In this document: one piece after another, positions 21,403-30,789 of the stretch
How the letters are laid out: each line of letters begins with the position of its first letter
How positions within the stretch are numbered: the stretch's first letter is position 1
Source: Oscillospiraceae bacterium
GTDB lineage: Bacteria > Bacillota > Clostridia > Oscillospirales > SIG627
DNA length: 34,217 nt
Direction: 5' to 3'
NCBI GenBank assembly: GCA_015064635.1
Contig: SVRV01000027.1
Span: 1 to 34,217, forward strand
Notes under the pieces: generated by a model
Database searches by the model: none
What the model was told of the DNA's origin: nothing
What the model saw: only the letters and a program-made list of their open reading frames with translations
Position numbers and translations under genes: made by a program

Positions 21403-24400
21403 ATGTATTACTTGTCTGATGCTTTTAATCTTTATGATGACAATTTTATTCCCCACTCATTTCATGTTGAAAGGCATTCTGCAACCCAGAATCTTCACGC
21501 CGCAGTTGATGAACGCGGTTTTGTACTGAAGTCCATCGGCAACAGATGGATATTAAGAACACCGCTTTTAAGGGAATTTAATTTAGAGTTTACCTTCAGC
21601 TACACTTATTTAAAGGAATTCAAGCCCTGTACATACATTTTCTTCGGCTATGATACACGAAGCCGATGCGGTAACGGATTACGTTTTGAATATAATTTAA
21701 TGGGTATTATGACGGTTTCTCTGGTCAAGGTCGATCGCATGCAGATTACACAAGTCGGAGAGAGTAAGGTTCTCAACGATTTCTATATAGAAGAAAACGA
21801 AAGCATAAAAGCTTCGATGAAGGTCGGCAAAGACGGTTTGATTGGTTGCATCAATGAGCGCGAATTTTCCTTCGACATTGTTCCCGTAAGCGGTAGCATT
21901 GCATTGGAACGAAAAAACTTTGTCGGTGAATGGATAATTAAAGAAATATTCGTTTCATCCGAGGAAGAATTTTCCGAGCAAATAATACTTCCCGAGCGTA
22001 AGGTTAGAATTCCGCTTCGTGAAGGTGGCGATGTTCCTTACGAGTTCACTTACAGTGCCAAAAAAATCGGTGAGCAATGTTATCTGACCGTAACGCTGGA
22101 CGGAGGTACTGCAACAAGAGAATTAAACAAAAGTGACCGTCCGTATCAATATATTGCAGAACAAGACAGTATTACATCTCCCTTTGTTATTTTGAGAAAC
22201 GGTGAAAAGAAAAAAGAATTCAATTTATACCACGGAACAAAAATAATATGCGATCCCAATATTTGCTGGGACTGCTTGAAGGAATATTTCAATCATCCGA
22301 AGTTCCCCATTTGCGCAATTTTTCCTATAGACGAAAAAGAAGTTGCCGAGGATACGACCGTTTCCTTCGGATATGAGAAAATGAGTTGTATCGGATATCT
22401 TGCTCAATCGGGCGGACCGAGTGAGTTTATATTTGATAAAAACGGAGCGCTTGTATACCAAGGCGAAAAGCTTACGGAAAGTGTTTTTGAGCTACACTCG
22501 CCTGCCGACAAGTATGCAACAACGTTGATTCCTCAAAACGCATATCGCCGTGAAGAGGTACTTCAACATCTTGCAGTCAATCATTATTTTCACGTAAACG
22601 AAGCGATTTCCCTCACAATGTCATTAAAGACAAAGCTTGAGACAGAGTATTTCAGAACTGAGGCGGAAATCCGAGACATATATGACAGTGAATGCCTTGC
22701 AAGGCTGATCCCGAATATCGCCGTAAGCGATTGGAATTACGGCTACCGTGAGCTCTCCGCAACAGTTGAAAATCCACCTTTGCCTCTTGGTGTATATCGG
22801 GTTGTTTTCACCATTTATTACGGAGACGGTGTATATAAACGCTTCAACAAGGTATTTGAGGTATTTGACAAGGATGCACACATTTCTCCTGCGATGGCAA
22901 GCAGACTCCCCTTTACCTTCTCGATGCCTAATGAACAGAAATGGCTGAAAAGTAACACCTTTGATCTATGGAACCCCAAGCCCTCCTGCGATGAGATACA
23001 CTTTATATCCTGCGTTACCAATACGCCGATTGAAGCAAGAGAACAAAAAATATGGGAACTTCTCCCAATTTTTGGAAGAGAATGGTACGCCTGGATCGTC
23101 AACAGGACCTGTCCTGACAGTAGCTTAAACAAGCATATGGAGACCTTAAAAAACGCAGATTATCTTAACGTATATCTGGAGAATAAATTCTACCCACGTG
23201 CTGCTACCTACCTGACAGGAGCATATCAGAATACTAAATTTAGAGATATACTTCACGAATTTTTAGAAAAGAATCCTCATTTTGCAGAAATGATAACATA
23301 TCAGCCGCAAAAGGACTCGTCGCAACTTCCTCCATTTGCACACCGTGAGCTTAAAAGCCTGCTTGAAACCTGCCACACAGAGTGGTTTGATTTCATTAAC
23401 GCAAAGATGCTTGAAATGATAAGAAAGCAAAATAACGAGCTGAAAAAGGTCAATCCAAAATTCAAGAGAGCGTTTTACGGACCTTTCTTTCAATACGTTA
23501 TGGGTACCTCCTCGTATCACAGTGCAAGAGCATTCGGTTATAACCCCGATAATACCCTGGCTAAAGACGTGTTTACAGGGTTTGCTGTTTTCGAGGACTA
23601 CCCTTCCGCGTGCGCTTATCCTACGTATCGCGGTGCATTTGCCGTTATGACCCTTCTTCTCCACTGTCCCGATCTGGTCATATACCCAGAGCAGTACAGC
23701 GGAAGTGATGGCGGATGCATTGACGGAGCGGTAAAATTTGCCCATGCCCCTATGGGCAAGTATGAAACTCCTTTGTATTTTAACAGCACCCATGCTTTTG
23801 AATATGTTTTCAACACGCCTCACAGAAGCAAAGACGGATACCGCTATTGGACTACCTACGGTTTCCACAGAAGAGACCACGAGCCTGAAGTGGCAGACGT
23901 GCTAACGAGAAATTGGAAAACAGTAATCGACAACAAGCCCTGCAAGCCATTACGCACAATGGCAATGATAACAGAGTATTTTGACAGTGAAGATGTTTAC
24001 AGTGACGAAAATCTCACGCTTCATTCATTCTCCACTCTTTCAAACACTAGTGAGCAGGGACACGGATATATTTTTGACTGTGCAAGAGAAGCGGGACTCA
24101 ATGCTCCGTTTGCGCTAAAATTTGAAACACTTTCAGATGTTCACGAAAGCGAATGCGATTTGCTTGTTCTTCCCACTCTCAGATACACAAACGAAGAAAC
24201 AATTAGTGCGATAAGACACTTGTATAAAAACGGTGTATCTCTTATAGCAGTAAGCGACGTTTGCGGTCTTGAGGATATATTCGGTGTTAGGGAGAATAAC
24301 CAAAGTGCAATAGTAACCGAGCTTTGCACAGACAACGAAAACGAGCTGATATACCCAAACCTTGCCACGTTCAAATATGAGGCTGACAGTGCACAGGTCA

Positions 24401-24837
24401 TTATGTCATCAGAAAGTGGGCTTCCCGTTCTGCTCAGAAACGAAAGAGCTCTTCTCATTAATGCACCGATTTCAAAATTAGGACATGAATGCTTTGAGGG
24501 GCGTGAAGGAAAAATCAAAAACAATATAAGTACGCTTTTGAGAAAAACCTTGACGGAGGAAATGATAAAGCTTTCTTCACCTCTTGTCCTGGGAGAAAAT
24601 GTAGGTGTTACTCTTTTTGAAAGTGAAAAAGGTAACACACAGCTGCTTGCAATTGATTATTCTCCATATGATAATCGCAATATCGATCAGCGGGAAGCGA
24701 TTATCAAAATCAATTATCCGACTAAAAATATTTCATCCGACCATAGCTTTGTGTCTGTTTGTGACAAATACGGCTATATCAAGGAAATACGCTTTAAAAT
24801 TCTCACTCACGAATCGGTAATGTTCAGACTGTGTTAA
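21403..24837 (+). CDS. Very large uncharacterised glycosidase-like protein
   Basis: A 1144-residue protein without signal peptide or membrane span. Residues about 20-190 have the look of a concanavalin-like or 3-keto-disaccharide-hydrolase-type beta sandwich (GFVLKSIGNRWILRTP, FNLEFTFSY, GLRFEYN). A second beta-rich region follows to about 500. The middle (about 510-890) has Trp/Tyr/His-rich barrel-like segments, among them EWYAWIVNRTCP, AFYGPFFQYVMG and VIYPEQYSGSDGG. Residues about 900-1040 resemble a GATase-like domain (CDLLVLPTLRYTNEETISAI, GVSLIAVSDV), as after the barrel of GH42-type enzymes. I cannot name the catalytic residues. AGGAGGG (21389-21395) precedes the ATG, and the promoter has AraC-type repeats. 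The AraC gene convergent to it is the natural candidate regulator. Confidence 0.75.
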   Translation: MYYLSDAFNLYDDNFIPHSFHVERHSATQNLHAAVDERGFVLKSIGNRWILRTPLLREFNLEFTFSYTYLKEFKPCTYIFFGYDTRSRCGNGLRFEYNLMGIMTVSLVKVDRMQITQVGESKVLNDFYIEENESIKASMKVGKDGLIGCINEREFSFDIVPVSGSIALERKNFVGEWIIKEIFVSSEEEFSEQIILPERKVRIPLREGGDVPYEFTYSAKKIGEQCYLTVTLDGGTATRELNKSDRPYQYIAEQDSITSPFVILRNGEKKKEFNLYHGTKIICDPNICWDCLKEYFNHPKFPICAIFPIDEKEVAEDTTVSFGYEKMSCIGYLAQSGGPSEFIFDKNGALVYQGEKLTESVFELHSPADKYATTLIPQNAYRREEVLQHLAVNHYFHVNEAISLTMSLKTKLETEYFRTEAEIRDIYDSECLARLIPNIAVSDWNYGYRELSATVENPPLPLGVYRVVFTIYYGDGVYKRFNKVFEVFDKDAHISPAMASRLPFTFSMPNEQKWLKSNTFDLWNPKPSCDEIHFISCVTNTPIEAREQKIWELLPIFGREWYAWIVNRTCPDSSLNKHMETLKNADYLNVYLENKFYPRAATYLTGAYQNTKFRDILHEFLEKNPHFAEMITYQPQKDSSQLPPFAHRELKSLLETCHTEWFDFINAKMLEMIRKQNNELKKVNPKFKRAFYGPFFQYVMGTSSYHSARAFGYNPDNTLAKDVFTGFAVFEDYPSACAYPTYRGAFAVMTLLLHCPDLVIYPEQYSGSDGGCIDGAVKFAHAPMGKYETPLYFNSTHAFEYVFNTPHRSKDGYRYWTTYGFHRRDHEPEVADVLTRNWKTVIDNKPCKPLRTMAMITEYFDSEDVYSDENLTLHSFSTLSNTSEQGHGYIFDCAREAGLNAPFALKFETLSDVHESECDLLVLPTLRYTNEETISAIRHLYKNGVSLIAVSDVCGLEDIFGVRENNQSAIVTELCTDNENELIYPNLATFKYEADSAQVIMSSESGLPVLLRNERALLINAPISKLGHECFEGREGKIKNNISTLLRKTLTEEMIKLSSPLVLGENVGVTLFESEKGNTQLLAIDYSPYDNRNIDQREAIIKINYPTKNISSDHSFVSVCDKYGYIKEIRFKILTHESVMFRLC

Positions 24838-24900
24838 TTGATAGATTATCAAAAAGCCTTTTACAATCATAAAAAAATCTATGGAGTAAACATCTTCGGG

Positions 24901-24953
24901 ATAAACATAACGTGCTTGTTCTCCCTTTTTTTAGGGAAAACAAGCACGTTTTT
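24901..24953. terminator. Bidirectional terminator between convergent genes
   Basis: A perfect 12-bp stem (24909-24920 with 24939-24950), inner TCCC/GGGA pairing and a T5 end. It is a near copy of the terminator at 28296-28346. Confidence 0.9.
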
Positions 24954-24998
24954 CAACGTAGATTATAATTTTCTGATTATAATTCTTTTTTTAAGAAA

Positions 24999-25736
24999 CT
25001 ATTGCTTATTGAAATTTGATGGGGATTTTCCATATCTTTTTTTGAATATTCGAGAAAAATAACGTTCATCATTGAAACCGCTTTTTCGAGAGGCTTCAAG
25101 CACCGAAGAAAAATCCTGAGATAAAAACGCCGCAGCAGTATCCAATCGAACTTTTAAAAGATATTGCTTGGGAGGTATACCAAATCTATCTGAAAAATTT
25201 CTTCTTAACGTAGGAGCACTTGTATAGAGCTTTTGTGCAAGCACTTCAATGTTGAAACCAGGATTTGAATAGTTTTCATCAATCAGTTGTTTTGCATTTT
25301 CTGCTAAAGAATTGGTATGCTCTCTTACATTTAATTCATAACATAATTCTAAAATATTGTAAACCTTGGCTTTTGTTCCGTGAATTGAACGACAGTGTTC
25401 CCATTTTTCCAGTATCTCAGCAAAAAGATTTCCTATATACAGTTTATTTGTGAGTGATATATTCTCCGGCACATGATAATTGCAATCGGTAAAGTGAATA
25501 ACTATCATATTCCCCCCGGAGTGCCGCACATCATATGATGTGCCTTCGGGGATGAAAATAATATCGCCGGGATTTGACGTTATAAGCTTTCCGTCAAAAT
25601 TGAATTCTGCAGTACCTGAAAATCTATACGCAAGAGCGGCATACTGTCTGCCTTTAACATTAAAAAGTCCCCTTTGATGATCAATGCTGAGAACACCAAG
25701 TATTTGAAATGATAAATTATCAAAATCGTAAATCAT
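24999..25736 (-). CDS. AraC-family transcriptional regulator
   Basis: A 245-residue regulator. The N-terminal part is a cupin sensing domain (ALAYRFSGTAEFNFDGK, GDIIFIPEGTSYDVRHSGG); the C-terminal about 100 residues form the AraC double HTH (IEVLAQKLYTSAPTLRRNFSDRFG and EASRKSGFNDERYFSRIFKKRYGKSP). GGAG lies 6 bases before the ATG. It sits between the convergent 1144-residue gene and the divergent QueG-like gene, and is a candidate activator for the repeats at 21317-21378. It shares the fold, not close sequence, with the regulator at 10911-11705. Confidence 0.92.
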   Translation of the reverse strand: MIYDFDNLSFQILGVLSIDHQRGLFNVKGRQYAALAYRFSGTAEFNFDGKLITSNPGDIIFIPEGTSYDVRHSGGNMIVIHFTDCNYHVPENISLTNKLYIGNLFAEILEKWEHCRSIHGTKAKVYNILELCYELNVREHTNSLAENAKQLIDENYSNPGFNIEVLAQKLYTSAPTLRRNFSDRFGIPPKQYLLKVRLDTAAAFLSQDFSSVLEASRKSGFNDERYFSRIFKKRYGKSPSNFNKQ

Positions 25737-25819
25737 CGCTACTCCTATATTGGCAATACTATTTTTTTAAATTATAACATTGTTTGAGCGAAAAGTCCAC
25801 TATTTTGACTTAAATATAT

Positions 25820-25847
25820 ATTGAGATATCTGTGAAAAATAATATAA
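25820..25847 (+). promoter_or_regulatory. Possible promoter of the QueG-like gene
   Basis: TTGAGA (25820-25825), 16 bases, TATAAT (25842-25847). A second TATAAT at 25855-25860 has no good -35. The whole spacer is very A+T-rich. Confidence 0.5.
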
Positions 25848-25878
25848 TAAGATTATATAATAAAGGAGGAGTAAGAAT

Positions 25879-28188
25879 ATGAACACAAATCTTACAGCCA
25901 AAGTTAAAGAATGTGCATATACGATCGGTGCTGACCTTGTTGGAATTGCTCCGATTTCACGTTTTAAAAATGCACCTATTATGATGAGTCCTCAAGGCAT
26001 TTTACCTACTGCGCAAAGCGTTGTGGTATGTGCTATACATCATCTTGATGAAGCGATCGAGCTCGGCGGAGAAGAGCATCCTCAAATTATAGGACCTTAC
26101 TCTATTCAATATGTTATGAACCTAAAGCTTGATTACATAGCCTTCAGAGTAGCACGCTATCTTGACAGCCTTGGTTATGAAGCAGTTCCGATTGCGGCTT
26201 CTAACATATGGCGTTACCGTCCGTTTGAAAGTTTAAGCGCAACATTTGCCCCGGATATGTCACATATTTATGCGGCAACCTGCGCAGGTCTCGGACAACT
26301 TGGTTGGCACGGTCTTACAATGTCCCCAGAATACGGACCGAGAAACAGATTTATTTCCATTATCACAAATGCACCGTTATGTCCCACACCTATGTATGAC
26401 GAAACAAAGCTTTGTGATATGTGCGGAGAATGTATTAAGCACTGTCCCACCGATGCTTACAGAAAAGAATGCAACGGAGTTAAAACAATTGAGGTTGAAG
26501 ACAAAACATTCAAATTTGCAAATAAAAATCTTTGGCGTTGTGCATGGGCAGAGCATTTTGATTTAGACCTCGACCTCGATATACCTGATGTTGTTGATGA
26601 AAAGGTTATACTTGAGCACATTGACAAGTATGGTATGCGTGGCGGTGAAATGGGCTGCTGTGTAAAATACTGTCTGCCTAAGCATCTTAGAAGCGATGGT
26701 GGAACCCACACATCAGCGCCTGCGCGAAACAAACACAGTGTAGCAAATCTTGACTTACCTGTACATAGAAAGCTTTATGATGATGTTGTTGATTTCGTTG
26801 GTCGATATAGTATTGATAATGTTGTATTCTTAGACCGCAAAACCATAGATTCACTTAACGCAAGAAGTGCATACGAATATGCAAACGGCGCAGTTGTTAT
26901 GACCATTTCCTGCAAAAAAACATCTCAAGCTCAGGGCGACAAATTAAATGCTCGTAACGGATACGGAAACGAAAGCTATGGAACAATAAGCGCCGAACAA
27001 ACAGCACTGGCTCATTTCTCAGGATTCGCACGCCTCGACGCTGCAAGGATAATTGACGACTACGGATATAAAACCCTCAACAGCCCCGAGGTTAATATTG
27101 ATGCATATTTGTCGGCTGCAGGCATCGAGAAGAGAGACGACGAGATTACAGTAACTGAAATTCTTCTGACAAATGCTCCGCTGGCAAATTACAAATATTT
27201 AGGTCTTAACGATCCGGTTGATAATGTAAATCTATCTTTAACTGAAAATCTTTGCCATATGATGGAGGAAGAAGGAAGCAACGTTTATGCAGTAGTACCT
27301 GCCGAGCGTATTGATAAATTGGCAGAAGAACTGATTCCCATTAAGGGCGGTGAGAATATTATAGATATGGTATCTAAAACACCAAGATTCCATATTTTTG
27401 AACCGAATTCAAAAAGCTATACCAGAAAGATTTATAAGACAAAGGATCATCTTGAAAACGCAAAAAATGTCATTATGTTAGGAATCCATTATCCTAAAAT
27501 TGTTCAAAAAATGACTATTAAGCCCCCTGCTTTTGCAGTTGGACCTTATATGTATTCAAAATATGAAACCACCTTTGAACTTGCATATACATCATTCAAG
27601 ATTGAAAAATATCTTGAAAAGAAAGGATATCATGCTGTTGCCACCTATAATTTAACGGGTATTGGCGGTGATATGGGAACTCCGAGAGGGGTTCTACCGG
27701 ATGCATTCTGTAATCAATTAGAGGCAGTTGAGGCAGGTATCGGACGATTGACTCTGAACGGTATGTGTTATACGGAGGAACACAACTTCAGTCAGGATTT
27801 CATAGCGATTGTGACCGATGCTCCACTTGATGAAATCGTTAAGGCTCAGGCAAGTAAAGAAAATATTTGCTGTGAAAACTGTGATATTTGCATTAAATCT
27901 TGTCCTGCAAATGCACTTCGTGCAAATAAAATGACTATTATTGAATTGAACGGCAAAAAATACAAGTGGATTCCGACTGACGGCAAGGCTTGTGATTGGT
28001 CCAAAAAATATGCACTTTGTGGCGAAGAGGGACACAAATACACCGGATCAAATTCAAATTTTGAAGTTCCAAAGGAAATTACAGAAGAAAATCTGGCTGA
28101 TGCTATGAAAAAAGCTGACAGAATTCTTTCATATCGCCCCACCACTGTGCATCGTTGTGTGATTGAATGCCCTCTTGTTCAAAAATAA
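25879..28188 (+). CDS. QueG/reductive-dehalogenase-like iron-sulfur protein with internal duplication
   Basis: A 769-residue protein made of repeated epoxyqueuosine-reductase-like units, more than twice the usual QueG length. Unit 1 (about 1-290): AIHHLDEAI, GPYSIQYVMNLKLDYIAFRVARYLDSLGY, CAGLGQLGWHGL, and a ferredoxin motif with Cys 179, 182, 185 and 189. A middle unit (about 300-450) keeps part of the fold (EYANGAVVMTISCK, YGTISAEQTALAHFSG) but no Cys motif. The last unit (about 470-769): GIHYPKIV, GPYMYSKYETTFELAYTSFKIEKYLEKKGYHA, AGIGRLTLNGM, and Cys 665, 668, 671 and 675. Each full unit shows one complete four-Cys cluster, so the second ferredoxin cluster of QueG is incomplete. The family uses cobalamin to reduce epoxide or C-halogen bonds; whether this protein binds cobalamin is unknown. 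AAAGGAGGAG precedes the ATG. Confidence 0.85.
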   Translation: MNTNLTAKVKECAYTIGADLVGIAPISRFKNAPIMMSPQGILPTAQSVVVCAIHHLDEAIELGGEEHPQIIGPYSIQYVMNLKLDYIAFRVARYLDSLGYEAVPIAASNIWRYRPFESLSATFAPDMSHIYAATCAGLGQLGWHGLTMSPEYGPRNRFISIITNAPLCPTPMYDETKLCDMCGECIKHCPTDAYRKECNGVKTIEVEDKTFKFANKNLWRCAWAEHFDLDLDLDIPDVVDEKVILEHIDKYGMRGGEMGCCVKYCLPKHLRSDGGTHTSAPARNKHSVANLDLPVHRKLYDDVVDFVGRYSIDNVVFLDRKTIDSLNARSAYEYANGAVVMTISCKKTSQAQGDKLNARNGYGNESYGTISAEQTALAHFSGFARLDAARIIDDYGYKTLNSPEVNIDAYLSAAGIEKRDDEITVTEILLTNAPLANYKYLGLNDPVDNVNLSLTENLCHMMEEEGSNVYAVVPAERIDKLAEELIPIKGGENIIDMVSKTPRFHIFEPNSKSYTRKIYKTKDHLENAKNVIMLGIHYPKIVQKMTIKPPAFAVGPYMYSKYETTFELAYTSFKIEKYLEKKGYHAVATYNLTGIGGDMGTPRGVLPDAFCNQLEAVEAGIGRLTLNGMCYTEEHNFSQDFIAIVTDAPLDEIVKAQASKENICCENCDICIKSCPANALRANKMTIIELNGKKYKWIPTDGKACDWSKKYALCGEEGHKYTGSNSNFEVPKEITEENLADAMKKADRILSYRPTTVHRCVIECPLVQK

Positions 28189-28295
28189 TGATTAAAGCTT
28201 AATTTCCTTTTAAAATCCTCGCTCGCGAATAATATTCCTATTGAGCTAATTGATCGATATCCATTTTGAATTATATCGGACTTGCGTTTTCACAA

Positions 28296-28346
28296 TAAAC
28301 ATAACGGGCTTGTTTTCCCTATTCCAAGGGGAGCAAGCCCGTTTTA
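28296..28346. terminator. Terminator after the QueG-like gene, paralogue of 24901-24953
   Basis: A perfect 10-bp stem (28303-28312 with 28334-28343) plus inner pairing. The left arm and its approach match 24901-24926 with two changes; the change in the outer stem (T to G) is matched by A to C in the opposite arm, so pairing is kept. The 328-base gap 28189-28516 holds this hairpin and the next one, and no gene. Confidence 0.85.
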
Positions 28347-28452
28347 ATAGTAATCTTAATTTTCTTGTTTGAAATTTCTATATATTAACCTCTATAATGT
28401 TTTATTCTTTCTCTAATAAAGGATTTATTGTGGCTCAAAGCACTAAAACCGA

Positions 28453-28484
28453 AAAAAAGGAGATTCGCACGAATCTCCTTTTTT
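28453..28484. terminator. Terminator of the 711-residue glycosidase-like gene
   Basis: AAAAGGAGATTC pairs with GAATCTCCTTTT around GCAC, with A-run and T-run on the two sides. It lies just behind the minus-strand gene ending at 28517. Confidence 0.9.
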
Positions 28485-28516
28485 AACCCTATAATACAGG
28501 GAAAAGTTATTATTTT

Positions 28517-30652
28517 TTACGCCATTGTAGCGTTTTCAAATGCCTTTACAAGTGCATCCTTGGAAGCACCGCTGAGATAGCGTCTGCCTGCAAGAGGAAG
28601 AATTCCGTTTTCGAAGGGAATTGTTTCTCCGCCAAGCTGTACTTCATATTCGAGGTCGCCTGCAAGGTCGAGCTTGAGGTTAGCTTCTCCCTTTGTGCTC
28701 CATGTTACAACATACGCCTTATTTGCTCTTTCGAACACATATGCTGTTACATCGGCATCAATTGCCTCGGGAAGCTTGATTCTTGTATATTCCACAAGCT
28801 CATAGTCGCCATTTTCGTTCACAAGAAGGATAAATTCACGGTCAGGATCACGAAGCATAACCTTCTGCTCTTCGGTAAGCCAATTCTTTGCTCTTATATC
28901 CTCCCAACGTCTCATGACCTCGAATGTATCGGGTGTTCTGGGATTTGTTTTGAAGAGATTTGTATTAACCTGAAGAGTTATAGGACAATCCCACGATGCA
29001 GCCTTTGATGTACCATACTCATAAATATCGGGCATGGTGTCATCCTTGTAGCACCACCAACCAAAGTTTACACGTGTGAAGTCCTCTGCCATGCGAGGTG
29101 CTTCTTCGAGTGGGAATCTTGCTATCATTTTCTTAAAGATGGGCATCGGGAATACGTCAAATGCATTACCGCCTGCAAGGAAATGCCAACTGAAGTGAGC
29201 CTTTGCTGCACCCTCGCAGTAAAGAGGCTTCTTAGACTGAATCTTTTCCAAAACCTTATACTGTGCATTGGGAACGTGAATTTCGAAAGGAGGATTAGTT
29301 CCTTCCGATCCATCATAATAAATGAATTCAAATCCACAGTCATAAATCTTTGCAAGCTTCCATGCAACCTCGTCCTGGAGGCTGGTATTCTGGTCTATGT
29401 ATACACTTATTGCACAGAATTCACTGACGTCGAGTATACCGCCGATAGTACCAAGCTGATGAGGTGTAACATTGGTATTCCAATGACCTCTTACACATCC
29501 TGTGAACATATAGGGCCATTCGGTTGTATAACTTTCGTAATGGATAAGCTCACCGTTAAACTGAAGCACACGTGTCTTGGGGTGCATTGTAGTTCCTTCG
29601 GGATTCTGCTCTACATATATGGTAGTATCGTCTGTTCCGAGCTCCTTTGCAAGAGTGAAGTGACGTGTAAGATTAAGTCTGTGGTCCGCAACGGGAGTTA
29701 CGTAGCTACTGTTTATTCCGATGTGAGTCTGAAGGAAGTGGATACCGGGAGTAATGCCTGCATCCTTTATTTTTTTGAGCATAGCCTTCAAATCTTCCTC
29801 ACCGTTGGGGAAATGGGCGTTAAAATCGTAATCTCCGCAATAATCATAGCCACCGGACTTTGTTACCATAGAGCAATAATATATAAGCATCATACGGAAG
29901 CCTGCCTGCTTTGCATATGCTATATGCTCGTCAACTGTTGTGGGATTAACATTAGCCGCCCAATAAGCTGAAGCGTTGATCTTATCGCCCTTACGGCTCT
30001 CAACACCTCTGGGAAGGTCGTAATCTATTTCAAGCTGCTCGATAGCATCCATGAGATCTGCGCCGGGGGTTACAATAAGAGATGCAGAGTTACCCTTGAG
30101 CTTAACATCACGACGTGCATCGGCGAACATTACTCTGTAGCCGTTTCTCTTTTCGGAATCGATAATAGGCCAACGAGTATTTGCAAGGACGTTTATTGCC
30201 GCCTTATCATCCCATGAAACGTTAAGCCATTCACCGAATTTTTCTCTGTTCTTTATGGGAAGCTGGATGAGTCTGAATTCAGCTACAGGAGGAGGAGTCA
30301 TAGCAAGACCGCCAAAGTCCTCGGGCTTAATAATGAAATCAACGAGAGTAAAGGACACATATTTGTCGGCTTCCTTTACTTCCACAATAGCTTCAAATGT
30401 TACAAGCTCAAAGCCTACAATAAGGTTATTACCCTCACGGCGTACACGGTTAGCTTGGAAGGTTGTCTTTTTATTGGGATGAGCAAGCTTAATTTCGTTG
30501 TTATAGGGTCTGTCCTCTGTAAGTGAGAAAAGAGGAAGATTTTCACCCTGCATGAGACATTCTTCACCTGTCGCCTTACAAACAAGGCTCTTGGCAATAC
30601 AGTCTTCACCAAGTGTGAGACACAGTTCTTTGTTTTCGATAATGATACTCAT
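28517..30652 (-). CDS. Uncharacterised glycosidase-like protein (beta sandwich plus barrel)
   Basis: A 711-residue protein of glycosidase layout: an N-terminal beta sandwich (about 1-220), a (beta/alpha)8-like barrel (about 225-560) and a C-terminal beta domain. Barrel marks: HIAYAKQAGFRMMLIYYCSM, DYDFNAHFPNGEEDLKAML and KIKDAGITPGIHF, as in alpha-galactosidase-like (clan GH-D/GH31-related) enzymes, then FEFIYYDGSEG (near residue 447), whose Asp could be the nucleophile. A ladder insert about 330-410 (TTIYVEQNPEG, HPKTRVLQFNGELIHYESY) is unusual and looks like an extra beta module. No signal peptide. AAAGGAG precedes the ATG. I cannot assign a family number or substrate. Confidence 0.75.
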   Translation of the reverse strand: MSIIIENKELCLTLGEDCIAKSLVCKATGEECLMQGENLPLFSLTEDRPYNNEIKLAHPNKKTTFQANRVRREGNNLIVGFELVTFEAIVEVKEADKYVSFTLVDFIIKPEDFGGLAMTPPPVAEFRLIQLPIKNREKFGEWLNVSWDDKAAINVLANTRWPIIDSEKRNGYRVMFADARRDVKLKGNSASLIVTPGADLMDAIEQLEIDYDLPRGVESRKGDKINASAYWAANVNPTTVDEHIAYAKQAGFRMMLIYYCSMVTKSGGYDYCGDYDFNAHFPNGEEDLKAMLKKIKDAGITPGIHFLQTHIGINSSYVTPVADHRLNLTRHFTLAKELGTDDTTIYVEQNPEGTTMHPKTRVLQFNGELIHYESYTTEWPYMFTGCVRGHWNTNVTPHQLGTIGGILDVSEFCAISVYIDQNTSLQDEVAWKLAKIYDCGFEFIYYDGSEGTNPPFEIHVPNAQYKVLEKIQSKKPLYCEGAAKAHFSWHFLAGGNAFDVFPMPIFKKMIARFPLEEAPRMAEDFTRVNFGWWCYKDDTMPDIYEYGTSKAASWDCPITLQVNTNLFKTNPRTPDTFEVMRRWEDIRAKNWLTEEQKVMLRDPDREFILLVNENGDYELVEYTRIKLPEAIDADVTAYVFERANKAYVVTWSTKGEANLKLDLAGDLEYEVQLGGETIPFENGILPLAGRRYLSGASKDALVKAFENATMA

Positions 30653-30687
30653 AGTCGTTCTCCTTTAAGGGAAAATTTTGTACTTTC

Positions 30688-30716
30688 ATAATAACAGATT
30701 GAGTGCCAAAAGTCAA
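30688..30716 (-). promoter_or_regulatory. Promoter of the 711-residue glycosidase-like gene
   Basis: On the minus strand TTGACT (30711-30716) and TATTAT (30688-30693) are 17 bases apart, about 35 bases before the ATG. Confidence 0.75.
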
Positions 30717-30741
30717 GGTGTTGAGCGGATTTAATTATAAA

Positions 30742-30776
30742 GAAAGAGAGGACTTTTTCAGAAGTCCTCTCCCCTA
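30742..30776 (-). terminator. Terminator of the LRR_5 protein gene
   Basis: A perfect 9-bp stem (30747-30755 with 30762-30770) around a 6-base loop; on the minus strand a T-rich stretch follows. It lies behind the stop codon at 30790-30792 and just before the promoter of the next gene. Confidence 0.8.
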
Positions 30777-30789
30777 TAATAAGATTAAT

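Noticed and set aside
23263-23880. 205-residue minus-strand frame inside the 1144-residue gene
   Set aside because: Antisense shadow of a long coding frame with good codon pattern; no ribosome site or promoter.
29183-29971. 262-residue plus-strand frame opposite the 711-residue gene
   Set aside because: Antisense shadow with Cys- and Ile-rich composition; the minus strand has clear glycosidase-like features, a promoter and a ribosome site.
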